Notes under the pieces: model-generated
Told to the model about the DNA's origin: nothing
Seen by the model: the letters and a program-made list of their open reading frames with translations, nothing else
Databases searched by the model: none
Position numbers and translations under genes: made by a program
Assembly: GCA_002722885.1 (NCBI GenBank)
Contig: PBNE01000013.1
Span: 288,831-352,830, forward strand
DNA: 64,000 bases
Direction of reading: 5' to 3'
Source of the DNA: Rhodospirillaceae bacterium
GTDB lineage: Bacteria; Pseudomonadota; Alphaproteobacteria; SP197
Shown: one piece after another, positions 25,882 through 34,921 of the stretch
Layout: every line of letters begins with the position of its first letter
How positions within the stretch are numbered: the first letter of the stretch is position 1

Positions 25882-26991
25882 ATGACCGCCAACAAGAAAC
25901 TCCTGATGCTGCCCGGTGACGGAATCGGCCCCGAGGTCAGTGCCGTGGTGAGCCGTGTCATCGACTGGTTCGCCAAGCGCCGGCAGGTGAGCTTCGATGT
26001 GTCGGATGGCCTTGTGGGCGGTGCGAGCTATGACAAGCACGGCACACCCCTGACCGACGAGACGCTGGCTGATGCCATGACGGCCGATGCCGTGCTGTTC
26101 GGTGCGATCGGCGGACCGAAGTGGGACACGATCGACTTTTCCCTGCGGCCCGAGCGTGCGCTGCTGAAGCTGCGCAAAGAGATGGGCCTGTTCGCCAACC
26201 TCCGCCCGGCTGTGGTGTTCCCGGCGCTGGCCGACGCTTCGAGCTTGAAGCCGGAGCTGGTCTCGGGCCTCGACCTGATGATCGTGCGTGAGCTGACAGG
26301 CGGCATCTACTTCGGTGAGCCGCGTGGGATCGAGGATCTGGGCTGGGGCGAGCGCCGTGGCTTCAACACGCTGGAATACACCACCAAGGAAATCCGCCGC
26401 GTCGGACGGGTGGCCTTTGAACTCGCACGCAAGCGCGGCAACCGCGTATGCAGCGTCGACAAATCCAATGTGCTGGAATCCACCCTGCTCTGGCGCGAGG
26501 AGATGACCAAGCTGGGCGAGAAGGAGTTCCCCGATGTCGAGCTCTCGCACATGCTGGCCGACAACGCGGCGATGCAGCTTGTCCGTGATCCCAAGCAGTT
26601 CGACGTGATGGTCACCACCAACATGTTCGGCGACATTCTGTCCGACTGTGCGGCCATGCTGACTGGTTCGCTCGGCATGCTGCCGTCGGCCTCGCTGGGC
26701 GCGGAAGAGAACGGTCGGATCCCGGCGCTCTACGAGCCGGTCCATGGCTCCGCGCCCGACATCGCAGGCAAGGATATGGCCAACCCGGTGGCGATGCTGT
26801 CGAGCTTTTCGATGATGCTGCGCTACAGCTTCGACCTTCAGGAAGACGCCGACCTGATTGACAATGCGATCTCGGCGCTGTTGTCGAGCGGCCTGCGCAC
26901 CGCTGATATCATGCAGGAGGGCAAAGCCAAGGTATCGACCAGTGTGCTGACGGACGCAATGATCCGGGAACTGGACAAGCAGGCCGCGTGA
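25882..26991 (+). CDS. leuB: 3-isopropylmalate dehydrogenase
   Basis: A 369-residue NAD+-dependent beta-decarboxylating dehydrogenase that gives 2-ketoisocaproate for leucine. Motifs include [14 protein letters not shown] at the start, [29 protein letters not shown], the metal-binding [20 protein letters not shown] and [20 protein letters not shown]. It is the last gene of leuCDB; an attenuator-like region and terminator follow. Confidence 0.97.
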   Translation: MTANKKLLMLPGDGIGPEVSAVVSRVIDWFAKRRQVSFDVSDGLVGGASYDKHGTPLTDETLADAMTADAVLFGAIGGPKWDTIDFSLRPERALLKLRKEMGLFANLRPAVVFPALADASSLKPELVSGLDLMIVRELTGGIYFGEPRGIEDLGWGERRGFNTLEYTTKEIRRVGRVAFELARKRGNRVCSVDKSNVLESTLLWREEMTKLGEKEFPDVELSHMLADNAAMQLVRDPKQFDVMVTTNMFGDILSDCAAMLTGSLGMLPSASLGAEENGRIPALYEPVHGSAPDIAGKDMANPVAMLSSFSMMLRYSFDLQEDADLIDNAISALLSSGLRTADIMQEGKAKVSTSVLTDAMIRELDKQAA

Positions 26992-27007
26992 GCGTAGAGA
27001 GCGGCCC

Positions 27008-27118
27008 ATGATGGTTCGTGCAGCCATGATTGAACGGGATTGCCACCTGGTCGAGGCCGGAGCGGTTGCGCTCGGCTGCGCGATGAAAACCACCACCACC
27101 CTGATGAAGGCAGGCTGA
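27008..27118 (+). CDS. Putative leader peptide ending in MKTTTTLMKAG
   Basis: A short ORF of 36 codons (ATG 27008) with an internal ATG at 27083 that would give an 11-residue version. It ends M-K-T-T-T-T-L-M-K-A-G. The four consecutive ACC threonine codons are at 27089-27100. The stop (27116-27118) is the first base group of a hairpin, and a terminator follows 39 bases later, then asd. Thr, Met and Lys are all products of the aspartate pathway that Asd serves. GAGAG before 27008 is a weak ribosome-binding site; none is clear before 27083. This looks like an attenuation leader, but the assignment is inference. Confidence 0.45.
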   Translation: MMVRAAMIERDCHLVEAGAVALGCAMKTTTTLMKAG

Positions 27119-27164
27119 CCAGCGGCCGGGTCAGCAGGCGTGACATCATGAACCGAGGGGCCGC
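27114..27164 (+). promoter_or_regulatory. Candidate pause hairpin and antiterminator before asd
   Basis: GCTGACC (27114-27120) pairs perfectly with GGTCAGC (27129-27135), a 7-bp hairpin overlapping the leader stop. The loop contains GCGGCC (27122-27127), which is the exact complement of GGCCGC (27159-27164). That segment is part of the terminator's left arm and loop. The two pairings therefore exclude each other: ribosome stalling on the Thr codons would leave GCGGCC free to block the terminator. No RNA folding was computed. Confidence 0.4.
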
Positions 27165-27178
27165 CAGGCCCCTTTTTT
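27157..27178 (+). terminator. Intrinsic terminator between leuB and asd
   Basis: GGGGCC (27157-27162) and GGCCCC (27167-27172) form a 6-bp GC-only stem with a GCCA loop, followed directly by six Ts (27173-27178). It can end the leuCDB transcript. Given the upstream leader ORF and alternative pairing, it may also be the conditional terminator of an attenuator. Confidence 0.88.
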
Positions 27179-27252
27179 GTTGAGTCCCGGTAGGTCTTGA
27201 TTAACGGAGCAGGCACCCCTTATCAGCGGAGTCTGCCGGCATGGAGAAGACG

Positions 27253-28287
27253 ATGGGTTACAAAGTTGCCGTGGTTGGCGCCTCGGGCGCCGTGGGGGCC
27301 GAGATGCTCGCCATTCTTGCTGAACGGAACTTTCCGGCCGATGACGTGGTGGCGCTTGCGTCGTCGCGGTCGATCGGCCGTGAGGTGTCCTTCGGCGATA
27401 ACAACCTCAAATGCCAGGACCTCGAGACCTTCGATTTCAAGGGCACCGAACTGGCGCTCTTTTCGCCGGGTGCCTCCGTGTCCAACATTCACGCTCCCCG
27501 TGCGGCGGCGGCCGACTGCATCGTGATCGATAACACGTCGCGTTTTCGCTACGACGAGGACATCCCGCTCGTGGTGCCGGAGGTCAATCCGCATCATCTC
27601 GAGATGTTCGAGAACCGCTATATCATCTCGAACCCGAACTGCTCGACGATCCAGATGCTGGTGGCGTTGAAGCCCCTGTACGACCTCGCCCCGATCAAGC
27701 GCATCGTGGTCGCGACCTACCAGGCCACGGGCGGTGCTGGCAAAAAGGGTATGGACGAGCTCTTCGACCAGACCAAGAAGAAGTACACCAACGAAACGCT
27801 GCCGCCGGAGGTCTTCCAGAAGGAGATCGCCTTCAATTGCATTCCCCATATCGACGTCTTCATGGAAGACGGGTCGACCAAGGAGGAATGGAAGATGGTG
27901 ACCGAGACCCAGAAGATTCTCGATCCCGCCATCAAGGTTCACGCCACCTGCGTGCGGGTGCCGGTCTTTGTCGGTCATGCCGAGGCGGTCAACGTGGAGT
28001 TCGAAAGCGCTCTGAGCGAGGACGACGCGCGCGATCAGCTTCGCGAGTCCGACGGCGTTGTGGTGCTCGATGAACGTGAGCCCGGCGGTTATATCACCCA
28101 GAAGGATTGCGTCGGTGAGGATGGTGTTTTTGTCAGCCGCATCCGCCGGGACCTCACGGTCGACCATGGTCTCGGCATGTGGGTCGTCTCCGACAACCTG
28201 CGCAAGGGTGCAGCGCTCAACGCCGTCCAGATCGCCGAAGAGATGGACCGCCGCCATCTGAAAGGCGCCCTCGACAAGGCGAGCTGA
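27253..28287 (+). CDS. asd: Aspartate-semialdehyde dehydrogenase
   Basis: A 344-residue enzyme reducing aspartyl phosphate to aspartate semialdehyde, the branch point to lysine/DAP, threonine and methionine. The NADP motif GYKVAVVGASGAVGAEML opens the protein. The active-site Cys is in ISNPNCSTIQMLVAL (near 132), and QATGGAGKKGMDEL and HATCVRVPVFVGHAEAVNVE follow. ATG 27253 has GGAGAA 4-5 bases upstream; in-frame ATG 27241 would add MEKT and also has a GGAG, so the start is uncertain by four residues. It lies 75 bases after the terminator, so its promoter is likely upstream of the leader. Confidence 0.96.
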   Translation: MGYKVAVVGASGAVGAEMLAILAERNFPADDVVALASSRSIGREVSFGDNNLKCQDLETFDFKGTELALFSPGASVSNIHAPRAAAADCIVIDNTSRFRYDEDIPLVVPEVNPHHLEMFENRYIISNPNCSTIQMLVALKPLYDLAPIKRIVVATYQATGGAGKKGMDELFDQTKKKYTNETLPPEVFQKEIAFNCIPHIDVFMEDGSTKEEWKMVTETQKILDPAIKVHATCVRVPVFVGHAEAVNVEFESALSEDDARDQLRESDGVVVLDEREPGGYITQKDCVGEDGVFVSRIRRDLTVDHGLGMWVVSDNLRKGAALNAVQIAEEMDRRHLKGALDKAS

Positions 28288-28289
28288 GT

Positions 28290-29135
28290 TCAGGCCAGAG
28301 AGGTGACGGCAACGGACTGACTCGGAACCGTCACCTCATCCTGTGCCGCGACCAGAGCGAGTTCGGGCATCTTCAGTTCCACTGTCTTGCGCATTATGCC
28401 GTGGGTGGTGCCCAGGGCGTGGGCGAGGGCGTCGGGCACCGTCTTTCCGCGTAGACGTGCTGCCGTGAAGACCGCGGCCACAAGATCGCCGGCACCGTCG
28501 ACCGGGACGTCCAGACGTGCGACCTTAGCCTGCCAGGCCTGATCGCCGCCGACGGCGATGACCGGGATGGTGTCGGGAAAGCTGTCGCGGGCTTCGAGCG
28601 ATGTCACGACGACGGTTTCCGGACCCATCGTCTGGACTTCACGGGCGGCCACAAGGGCCTCGTCGACGGTGGCAAGGGTCCGGCCGACCAGGAACTCAAG
28701 CTCCATGTGGTTGGGAAACAGGATGTCGGCGCGGGGCACGATGTGGTCGCGCAGATATTCCGGCATGCCGGGCCGCACGAAAAAACCTTCCTCGTTGCCC
28801 ATCACGGGATCGCAGGCATAGAGAGCGCCGGGGTTGGCAGCCCTGATCGTGTCCAGCGCGTGCAGCACGACGTCGCCCAGTTCAAGCGTGCCGATGAAAC
28901 CGGTCAGTAGGCACTGGCATCGATCCATGCCGCGTGCGGCGACACCGTCAATAAGGTCCCGGACCCAGTCGAGTTCCAGCGCACGGCCCTTGAAATCCGG
29001 CCAGCCCAGATGGTTCGAGAACACAACCGTCGGCACGGCGTCGACCTCGAAGCCCAGAAGCTGCAGCGGCAAGGTCGCGGCGTTGAGGCCGACATGGCCA
29101 CGGGCGACGTGGGACTGGATCGTGAGGATATCCAT
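28290..29135 (-). CDS. pdxY: Pyridoxal kinase
   Basis: A 281-residue ribokinase-fold enzyme that phosphorylates pyridoxal to PLP. It starts MDILTIQSHVARGHVGLNAA, the PdxY-type substrate region, followed by FSNHLGWPDFKGRAL. YACDPVMGNEEGFFV and the anion-hole/catalytic motif DVPVDGAGDLVAAVFTA (catalytic Asp near 228) are intact. It converges on asd with 2 bases between stops. It is divergent from the lyase gene. The PdxY versus PdxK name is by pattern only. Confidence 0.9.
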   Translation of the reverse strand: MDILTIQSHVARGHVGLNAATLPLQLLGFEVDAVPTVVFSNHLGWPDFKGRALELDWVRDLIDGVAARGMDRCQCLLTGFIGTLELGDVVLHALDTIRAANPGALYACDPVMGNEEGFFVRPGMPEYLRDHIVPRADILFPNHMELEFLVGRTLATVDEALVAAREVQTMGPETVVVTSLEARDSFPDTIPVIAVGGDQAWQAKVARLDVPVDGAGDLVAAVFTAARLRGKTVPDALAHALGTTHGIMRKTVELKMPELALVAAQDEVTVPSQSVAVTSLA

Positions 29136-29156
29136 GGCGTTTCGGCTTTCGCGCGG

Positions 29157-29184
29157 TTGTCCGGTGACGGGCACCGACTATAGT
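29157..29184 (+). promoter_or_regulatory. Candidate sigma-70 promoter for the mcl-mch operon
   Basis: TTGTCC (29157-29162) and TATAGT (29179-29184) are separated by 16 bases. The expected start of transcription near 29191 leaves a short leader carrying AGGGGG before ATG 29217. Judged by eye only. Confidence 0.4.
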
Positions 29185-29216
29185 ACGGCGCCGAATCGAC
29201 AGAACAGGGGGCTTTC

Positions 29217-30101
29217 ATGCCGCGTACCATCAGGCCGCGCCGCAGCGTGCTTTACATGCCGGGATCCAACGCCCGTGCGCTTGAAAAGGCGCGCTCTTTG
29301 GACGCCGACGGATTCATCTTCGATCTCGAGGATGCCGTGGCGCCGGATGCCAAGGAAGAGGCGCGCAAACAGGTCTGCGATGCGGTGAAGGCCGGTGGTT
29401 ATGCCGGGCGCGAACTGATCATTCGCGTGAACGGGCTGGTCACACCCTGGGGGCGTGATGACATCATGCAGGCGGCCCGTTCCGGGGCACACGCTCTGCT
29501 GCTGCCCAAGGTCGAGGGCGCTGGCTATATTCGTGAGGTTCTGTCGATCATGGATGTGGCCGGTTCGCCAGAGTCCATGGCTATCTGGTGCATGATGGAA
29601 ACACCCCTTGCGATGCTGCATGCTGAACGCATCGCGGCCTCAAGCCCGAGGCTGGGCGCGCTGGTGATGGGGACGTCCGATCTGACCAAGGACCTTGCGG
29701 CCCAGCACACCCGCGATCGCCTGCCGATGCTGACCAGCCTGGGTATCTGCATGCTGGCGGCGCGGGCTTTTGATGTTTCGATCCTCGACGGCGTGCAGCT
29801 TGATCTGGAAAACATGGAGTCCTTCGAAATGGCCTGTCATCAGGGCCACGACATGGGCTTTGACGGCAAGACGCTGATCCATCCCAAGCAGATCGAAGCG
29901 GCCAACCGGATCTTCGGGCCCACCAAGGAGGAGATCGCTTGGTCCGAACGGATCATCGACGCCCACACGGAGGCAGCCAAGGACGGACAGGGCGTGGTTG
30001 TGGTCGACGGCAAGCTGATCGAGAACCTGCACATTCAGGAAGCCAAACGCATTCTGCGGCTGGCTGAAGCCATCAACGAGCTCAAGAGCGCGTCGGCATG
30101 A
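29217..30101 (+). CDS. L-malyl-CoA / beta-methylmalyl-CoA lyase-like (CitE family)
   Basis: A 294-residue HpcH/HpaI-CitE family protein. It has RRSVLYMPGSNARALEKAR at the start, the metal/substrate motif FIFDLEDAVAPDAKEEAR, LLLPKVEGAGYIREVL, the acidic MMETPLAML and GKTLIHPKQIEAAN. This set marks malyl-CoA/methylmalyl-CoA lyase or (3S)-malyl-CoA thioesterase. The ATG of a mesaconyl-CoA hydratase overlaps its stop, which favours a role in the ethylmalonyl-CoA pathway: cleaving methylmalyl-CoA to glyoxylate and propionyl-CoA. Mcl1 versus Mcl2 (thioesterase) cannot be settled here. Confidence 0.83.
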   Translation: MPRTIRPRRSVLYMPGSNARALEKARSLDADGFIFDLEDAVAPDAKEEARKQVCDAVKAGGYAGRELIIRVNGLVTPWGRDDIMQAARSGAHALLLPKVEGAGYIREVLSIMDVAGSPESMAIWCMMETPLAMLHAERIAASSPRLGALVMGTSDLTKDLAAQHTRDRLPMLTSLGICMLAARAFDVSILDGVQLDLENMESFEMACHQGHDMGFDGKTLIHPKQIEAANRIFGPTKEEIAWSERIIDAHTEAAKDGQGVVVVDGKLIENLHIQEAKRILRLAEAINELKSASA

Positions 30102-31147
30102 GTGCGAAACCCGGCAACTACTTCGAAGACTTCGAGGTCGGCGGAGCGCTGAGTCACGCGACGCCGCGAACCGTGACGGTCGGTGACACCGCACTCTACA
30201 CGGCGCTGACCGGCTCACGTTTCGCACTCCACTCGGCCGATACCTTTGCCCAGGCCTGCGGCCTGCAGCAGAGCCCGATCGACGACCTGCTGGTGTTTCA
30301 TGTCGTGTTCGGCAAGGCCGTGCCCGATGTCTCGCTCAACGCGATCGCGAACCTTGGCTACGCCGATGGCCGCTTCGGTGTGCCGGTTTTCCCCGGCGAT
30401 ACCCTGAAGACCGTCTCGAAGGTGCTGGGCAAGCGCGAGCTTTCCAATGGCAAGGCCGGGGTCGTGTGGGTGCGCTCGACCGGCACCAACCAGTGCGACG
30501 AGACCGTCCTTGAGTATGTCCGCTGGGTCATGGTCAACAAGAAGGATCCGGAGAGCACCGCACCGGAACCCCAGGTTCCTGACCTGCCGGAGGCCGTGTC
30601 TGCTGCCGATCTTATGATTCCCGGCGATCTCGACCTCACGGGCTATGACCCGATTACTGCCGGTGACAACCGGGGCTGGGACGATATCGCTGTGGGCGAA
30701 CAGATCGACCATGTCGACGGTATGGCAATCGAGGAAGCTGAACACCAGATGGCGACGCGGCTCTACCAGAACACGGCGAAGGTCCATTTCGACCTGCACC
30801 GCGCCTCGGAGACCCGTTTCGGCAAGCGAATCATCTATGGCGGCCACATCATCAGCTTGGCGCGGGCCTTGTCGTTCAACGGTCTGGAGAACGCCTGCCG
30901 GATCGTGGGGCTGAATGGCGGCCGCCACACTGCTCCGACCTTTGCCGGTGACACGGTCTACGCCTGGTCCGAGATTCTCGACAAGGCAGACGTCGCAGGC
31001 CGTTCGGACCTCGGCGTGGTGCGCGTTCGTACCGTGGCGACCAAGAATCACCCATGCGACGACCTCTGCGACAAGAGTGAGGACGGCAAGGATCATCCCG
31101 ACAAGGTTCTGGACCTCGACTACTGGACGGTTATGCCGAGGTTCTGA
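30098..31147 (+). CDS. mch: Mesaconyl-CoA hydratase (MaoC family)
   Basis: A 349-residue double-hotdog MaoC dehydratase. The first half has NYFEDFEVGGALSHATPRTV and the second GWDDIAVGEQIDHVDGMAIE with the hydratase motif FDLHRASETRFGKRIIYGGH, giving the Asp/His catalytic pair. ALSFNGLENACRIVGLNGGR follows. Size and motifs match mesaconyl-C1-CoA hydratase, which makes beta-methylmalyl-CoA for the lyase encoded just upstream. The two genes overlap by four bases. It precedes sdhCDAB by 122 bases. Confidence 0.87.
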   Translation: MSAKPGNYFEDFEVGGALSHATPRTVTVGDTALYTALTGSRFALHSADTFAQACGLQQSPIDDLLVFHVVFGKAVPDVSLNAIANLGYADGRFGVPVFPGDTLKTVSKVLGKRELSNGKAGVVWVRSTGTNQCDETVLEYVRWVMVNKKDPESTAPEPQVPDLPEAVSAADLMIPGDLDLTGYDPITAGDNRGWDDIAVGEQIDHVDGMAIEEAEHQMATRLYQNTAKVHFDLHRASETRFGKRIIYGGHIISLARALSFNGLENACRIVGLNGGRHTAPTFAGDTVYAWSEILDKADVAGRSDLGVVRVRTVATKNHPCDDLCDKSEDGKDHPDKVLDLDYWTVMPRF

Positions 31148-31167
31148 GCGCCAATCTTCCAGCGTCG

Positions 31168-31197
31168 TTGACCGGCATTGGCCGGGACACCTAAAGT
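31168..31197 (+). promoter_or_regulatory. Candidate sigma-70 promoter for sdhCDAB
   Basis: TTGACC (31168-31173) and TAAAGT (31192-31197) are separated by 18 bases, in the 122-base gap between mch and sdhC. The position leaves about 65 bases of leader before the sdhC ATG. AAGGAGA lies just before that ATG. Judged by eye only. Confidence 0.4.
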
Positions 31198-31269
31198 CGT
31201 TTCGTTGCAGTGCAGCATTGAGCCGATCGCGCCCGGGGCACGTGTCGGCCGGTGCAAGGAGAGACATAC

Positions 31270-31668
31270 ATGGCAGAAACGCCCAACAGGCCGCTTTCGC
31301 CGCATTTGCAGGTCTACCGACCACAGATCACATCGGTTCTGTCGATCACCCATCGTGCAACCGGGATTGTGCTCTCCCTGGGCACGGTGCTGCTAGTGTT
31401 GTGGGTCATGGCCGCTGCTGCCGGTCCCGACACCTATGCAATCGCCCAGGCCTGGGCTGGATCGTGGCTGGGATATCTCTTCCTGTTCGGCTACTCGGCC
31501 TGTCTGTTCTATCACCTGCTCAACGGCATCAGGCACCTGTTCTGGGACGCCGGTCATGGCTTCGAGCTCGAAACCGTGACGCGCACGGGATGGGCCGTTC
31601 TGGTCGGCACAGTGGTTCTGACGGCGATGGCCTGGATCCTTGGTCTTTCGGTCATGGGAGAGCTTTGA
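31270..31668 (+). CDS. sdhC: Succinate dehydrogenase cytochrome b556 subunit
   Basis: A 132-residue membrane anchor. It starts with RPLSPHLQVYRPQITSVLSI and the SITHRATG motif where Ser and Arg contact ubiquinone. The heme-ligand His is in CLFYHLLNGIRHLFWD near residue 84. Three TM helices are visible. With SdhD it binds heme b and the quinone site of complex II. It is first in the sdh operon, with a strong AAGGAGA ribosome-binding site. Confidence 0.95.
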   Translation: MAETPNRPLSPHLQVYRPQITSVLSITHRATGIVLSLGTVLLVLWVMAAAAGPDTYAIAQAWAGSWLGYLFLFGYSACLFYHLLNGIRHLFWDAGHGFELETVTRTGWAVLVGTVVLTAMAWILGLSVMGEL

Positions 31669-31670
31669 TT

Positions 31671-32024
31671 ATGAGCAACCGCAAGCTAGGCCCGTCGAAG
31701 ACCGGCACAACCCACTGGTGGCACCAGCGCCTGACGGCCATCGCGCTGATCCCGCTGGTTCTGTTCCTGATCGGCCTGCTGCCGAACATGGCAGGCGCCA
31801 CCTATCGCGAATTCTCCGCTCTGATGCAGATCCCTGTCACGCCTGTGGTTCTGGTTCTGCTGGTCGGGGCCGGCCTCTATCACATGAAGCTCGGGCTACA
31901 GGTGATCATTGAGGACTATGTCCACAACGAGCCGCTCAAGGTGGGGATGCAAATCGCACTCACCATGATCGTCTTCTTCCTGGCCGCCGCTGGGATCGTT
32001 TCCATCATCATGCTGGCCGCCTAA
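31671..32024 (+). CDS. sdhD: Succinate dehydrogenase membrane anchor subunit
   Basis: A 117-residue anchor with three TM helices. The N-terminal region [18 protein letters not shown] and the conserved [20 protein letters not shown], carrying the heme/quinone His and Asp-Tyr pair, are typical of alphaproteobacterial SdhD. It starts two bases after the sdhC stop. Confidence 0.94.
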   Translation: MSNRKLGPSKTGTTHWWHQRLTAIALIPLVLFLIGLLPNMAGATYREFSALMQIPVTPVVLVLLVGAGLYHMKLGLQVIIEDYVHNEPLKVGMQIALTMIVFFLAAAGIVSIIMLAA

Positions 32025-32043
32025 GGCCTGGGACTCCATCACC

Positions 32044-33840
32044 ATGACGGACACGTCCGCCTACACCATTGTTGACCACAGCTATGACGTCATCGTCGTC
32101 GGTGCCGGCGGCGCAGGCCTGCGCGCCACGCTGGGCCTGGCCGAAGCCGGAATCAACACGGCCTGCATCACCAAGGTCTTTCCGACACGCAGCCACACCG
32201 TGGCCGCACAGGGAGGTATCTCGGCGGCGCTGGGCAACATGGGCCACGACGACTGGCGCTTCCACATGTACGACACCGTCAAGGGTTCGGACTGGTTGGG
32301 CGACCAGGACGCCATCGAATACATGTGCAAGGAAGCGCCCGCTGCTGTGATCGAGCTGGAGCACTACGGCGTTCCGTTCTCGCGCACCGAAGACGGCAAG
32401 ATCTACCAGCGCGCTTTCGGCGGCATGACGACGGATTTCGGCGAGGGAATTGCCCAGCGGACATGCGCCGCGGCTGACCGCACGGGCCATGCGATCCTCC
32501 ACACGCTCTACCAGCAGTCGCTGCGCAACAACGCGCAGTTCTTTCTTGAGTACTTCGCGCTCGATCTTATCATGGATGACGAGGGCGCTTGCCGTGGTGT
32601 GATGGCCTGGTGCCTTGAAGACGGCACCATCCATCGTTTCAACGCGGCGATGACCATTTTGGCGACCGGTGGCTATGGCCGCTGCTACTTCTCCTGCACC
32701 TCGGCACACAGCTGCACGGGTGACGGCAACGGCATGGTTCTGCGTGCCGGGCTGCCTCTGCAGGACATGGAGTTCGTGCAGTTCCACCCCACGGGCATCT
32801 ACGGTGCGGGTGTTCTGATCACCGAGGGCGTGCGCGGCGAGGGCGGATATCTCGTGAACTCGGAAGGCGAACGCTTCATGGAGCGTTACGCGCCCAGTGC
32901 CAAGGATTTGGCCAGCCGCGACGTCGTGTCGAGGTCGATGACCATGGAAATCCATGACGGCCGTGGTGTCGGCGATCAGGGCGACCACATCTTCCTCAAG
33001 CTCGACCATCTGGACCCGGCGATCATCCACCAGCGGCTCCCGGGTATTTCGGAGAGCGCGAAGATCTTCGCGGGCGTCGATGTCACCAGGGAGCCGATCC
33101 CCGTGCTGCCGACGGTGCATTACAACATGGGCGGCATCCCTGCGAACTATCACGGCGAGGTCGTGACCCTGCGTGACGGTGATCCCGATGCGGTGGTGCC
33201 GGGCCTGATGGCGTCAGGCGAGGCGGCCTGTGTCTCGGTCCATGGCGCCAACCGGCTGGGTTCGAACTCGTTGCTTGATCTCGTGGTCTTTGGTCGCGCG
33301 GCGGCCATCCGGGCCGCTGAGATCGTGGAACCTCACCAGACCAAAAGCGAGCTGCCGAAGAATGCCGGTGAGGCGACGCTGGAGCGTCTCGACAAGCTGC
33401 GTCATTCCAGCGGCGGCACATCCACAGCCAAGATCCGGGCGGCGATGCAAGCCACTATGCAGCGTGATGCGGCGGTGTTCCGCACCCAGGAAACGCTCGA
33501 AGAGGGCTGCAAGAAGATGGCCGAGGTGCATGCCAACTTCCAGGATGTGCATGTCTCCGATAGCTCCATGATCTGGAATACGGACCTGATGGAAACCTGG
33601 GAACTCGACAACCTGCTGCGCCAGGCCGTCGTTACCATCAACTGCGCGGAGAACCGCAAGGAAAGCCGTGGTGCACACGCCCGTGAGGATTTCTCCGAAC
33701 GCGATGACGAGAACTGGATGAAGCATTCGGTCTGCTGGCTGGACGACGATGGCAAACACACGATCGACTACCGTCCAGTTCACATGAACACGCTCACCAA
33801 CGACATCGAGCCGATCCCGCCCAAGGCGCGGGTCTATTGA
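32044..33840 (+). CDS. sdhA: Succinate dehydrogenase flavoprotein subunit
   Basis: A 598-residue FAD subunit that oxidises succinate to fumarate in the TCA cycle. The dinucleotide fold [20 protein letters not shown] is at the start. FAD attaches covalently to the His of [20 protein letters not shown] near residue 46. Substrate-site motifs include [19 protein letters not shown] and [17 protein letters not shown]. The [20 protein letters not shown] region is intact. Length is normal. Confidence 0.97.
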   Translation: MTDTSAYTIVDHSYDVIVVGAGGAGLRATLGLAEAGINTACITKVFPTRSHTVAAQGGISAALGNMGHDDWRFHMYDTVKGSDWLGDQDAIEYMCKEAPAAVIELEHYGVPFSRTEDGKIYQRAFGGMTTDFGEGIAQRTCAAADRTGHAILHTLYQQSLRNNAQFFLEYFALDLIMDDEGACRGVMAWCLEDGTIHRFNAAMTILATGGYGRCYFSCTSAHSCTGDGNGMVLRAGLPLQDMEFVQFHPTGIYGAGVLITEGVRGEGGYLVNSEGERFMERYAPSAKDLASRDVVSRSMTMEIHDGRGVGDQGDHIFLKLDHLDPAIIHQRLPGISESAKIFAGVDVTREPIPVLPTVHYNMGGIPANYHGEVVTLRDGDPDAVVPGLMASGEAACVSVHGANRLGSNSLLDLVVFGRAAAIRAAEIVEPHQTKSELPKNAGEATLERLDKLRHSSGGTSTAKIRAAMQATMQRDAAVFRTQETLEEGCKKMAEVHANFQDVHVSDSSMIWNTDLMETWELDNLLRQAVVTINCAENRKESRGAHAREDFSERDDENWMKHSVCWLDDDGKHTIDYRPVHMNTLTNDIEPIPPKARVY

Positions 33841-33854
33841 TGGGGAGAACGATA

Positions 33855-34109
33855 ATGCAATGTCTGATCTTCGGTCTTGCGACTGCCTGCCTGATGGCGC
33901 TGACGCCCGTGGCTGCCCAAGCCAGCAAGTCCTGGTGGGATGAAAGCGCGACCTTGCCTGATGCACTGCACGCAGGGTTCGTGGTTGTCTCGACCTATCA
34001 CAACAGCGATGGCCATTTGGTGTTTGTCCTTCAGCGCGACACCACGCTGCTGCTCTGCCAGTTCCAGGCGACACAAGACAACAACTGCGCGCAACTCGAC
34101 GCGGAATAG
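33855..34109 (+). CDS. Small secreted protein inserted between sdhA and sdhB
   Basis: An 84-residue protein of unknown function. MQCLIFGLATACLMALTP and AAQAS form a clear Sec signal with cleavage after AQA. The mature part is about 60 residues (KSWWDESATLPDALHAGFVV, then YHNSDGHLVFVLQRDTTLLL) with two cysteines (LLCQF, NNCAQ) that could form a disulfide in the periplasm. It starts 14 bases after sdhA and ends 14 bases before sdhB, on the same strand, so it should be made with complex II. Confidence 0.6.
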   Translation: MQCLIFGLATACLMALTPVAAQASKSWWDESATLPDALHAGFVVVSTYHNSDGHLVFVLQRDTTLLLCQFQATQDNNCAQLDAE

Positions 34110-34123
34110 TGGATATCTGACCG

Positions 34124-34906
34124 ATGGCTGAATTTCGACTGCCGAAGAACTCACGCATCCGCAGCGGCAAGGTACACCCGGTACCCGAAGGCGCCAAGAA
34201 CCGGACGCGGTTCAAGGTTTACCGCTATGATCCCGACAGCGGCGAGAACCCGAAGCTCGATACCTATGAGGTCGACCGCGACAAGTGCGGCCCGATGGTT
34301 CTGGACGCGCTGATCAAGATCAAGAACGAGACCGATCCGACGCTGACCTTTCGTCGCTCCTGCCGTGAGGGAATCTGCGGCTCTTGCGCGATGAACATCG
34401 ACGGGACCAACACGCTGGCTTGCACCAAGCCGATCGATGAGGTGAAAGGTGATGTGAAGATCTATCCGCTGCCGCACATGGGTGTGGTGAAGGATCTGAT
34501 TCCTGACCTCACCAAGGCCTATGAGCAGCTTGCCTCGGTGAAGCCCTGGATGCAGTCGGAGTCGCCCGTTTCACCCGAAAATGAGCGGCTTCAGTCGCCG
34601 GAAGATCGCGAAAAGCTCGACGGTCTATACGAGTGCATCCTGTGTTTCTGCTGCCAGACGAGCTGCCCGAGCTACTGGTGGAACTCGGATCGCTATCTGG
34701 GACCGGCCGTGTTGTTGCAGGCCTACCGCTGGCTGGCAGACAGCCGCGATGAGGCGACCAACGAACGGCTCGATGAGCTGGAGGATCCGTTCAAGCTCTA
34801 TCGCTGCCACACCATCATGAACTGCGCCAAGGCGTGCCCGAAGCACCTGAACCCTGCCAAAGCCATCGCCGAGACCAAGAAAATGATGGTGGAGCGCCAG
34901 GGCTGA
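34124..34906 (+). CDS. sdhB: Succinate dehydrogenase iron-sulfur subunit
   Basis: A 260-residue protein that relays electrons from FAD to quinone. The N-terminal ferredoxin domain has [18 protein letters not shown] and a further Cys at LACTKPI (2Fe-2S). The C-terminal domain has [18 protein letters not shown] and [18 protein letters not shown] for the 4Fe-4S and 3Fe-4S clusters. Domain order and length are normal. It ends the sdh operon and converges on the damaged permease gene. Confidence 0.97.
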   Translation: MAEFRLPKNSRIRSGKVHPVPEGAKNRTRFKVYRYDPDSGENPKLDTYEVDRDKCGPMVLDALIKIKNETDPTLTFRRSCREGICGSCAMNIDGTNTLACTKPIDEVKGDVKIYPLPHMGVVKDLIPDLTKAYEQLASVKPWMQSESPVSPENERLQSPEDREKLDGLYECILCFCCQTSCPSYWWNSDRYLGPAVLLQAYRWLADSRDEATNERLDELEDPFKLYRCHTIMNCAKACPKHLNPAKAIAETKKMMVERQG

Positions 34907-34921
34907 GCCCGGCCGGGTTTC

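Noticed and set aside
25591..27216. 541-codon open frame antisense to leuD-leuB and the terminator
   Set aside because: It spans two conserved genes and a strong terminator on the opposite strand, with no recognisable domain.
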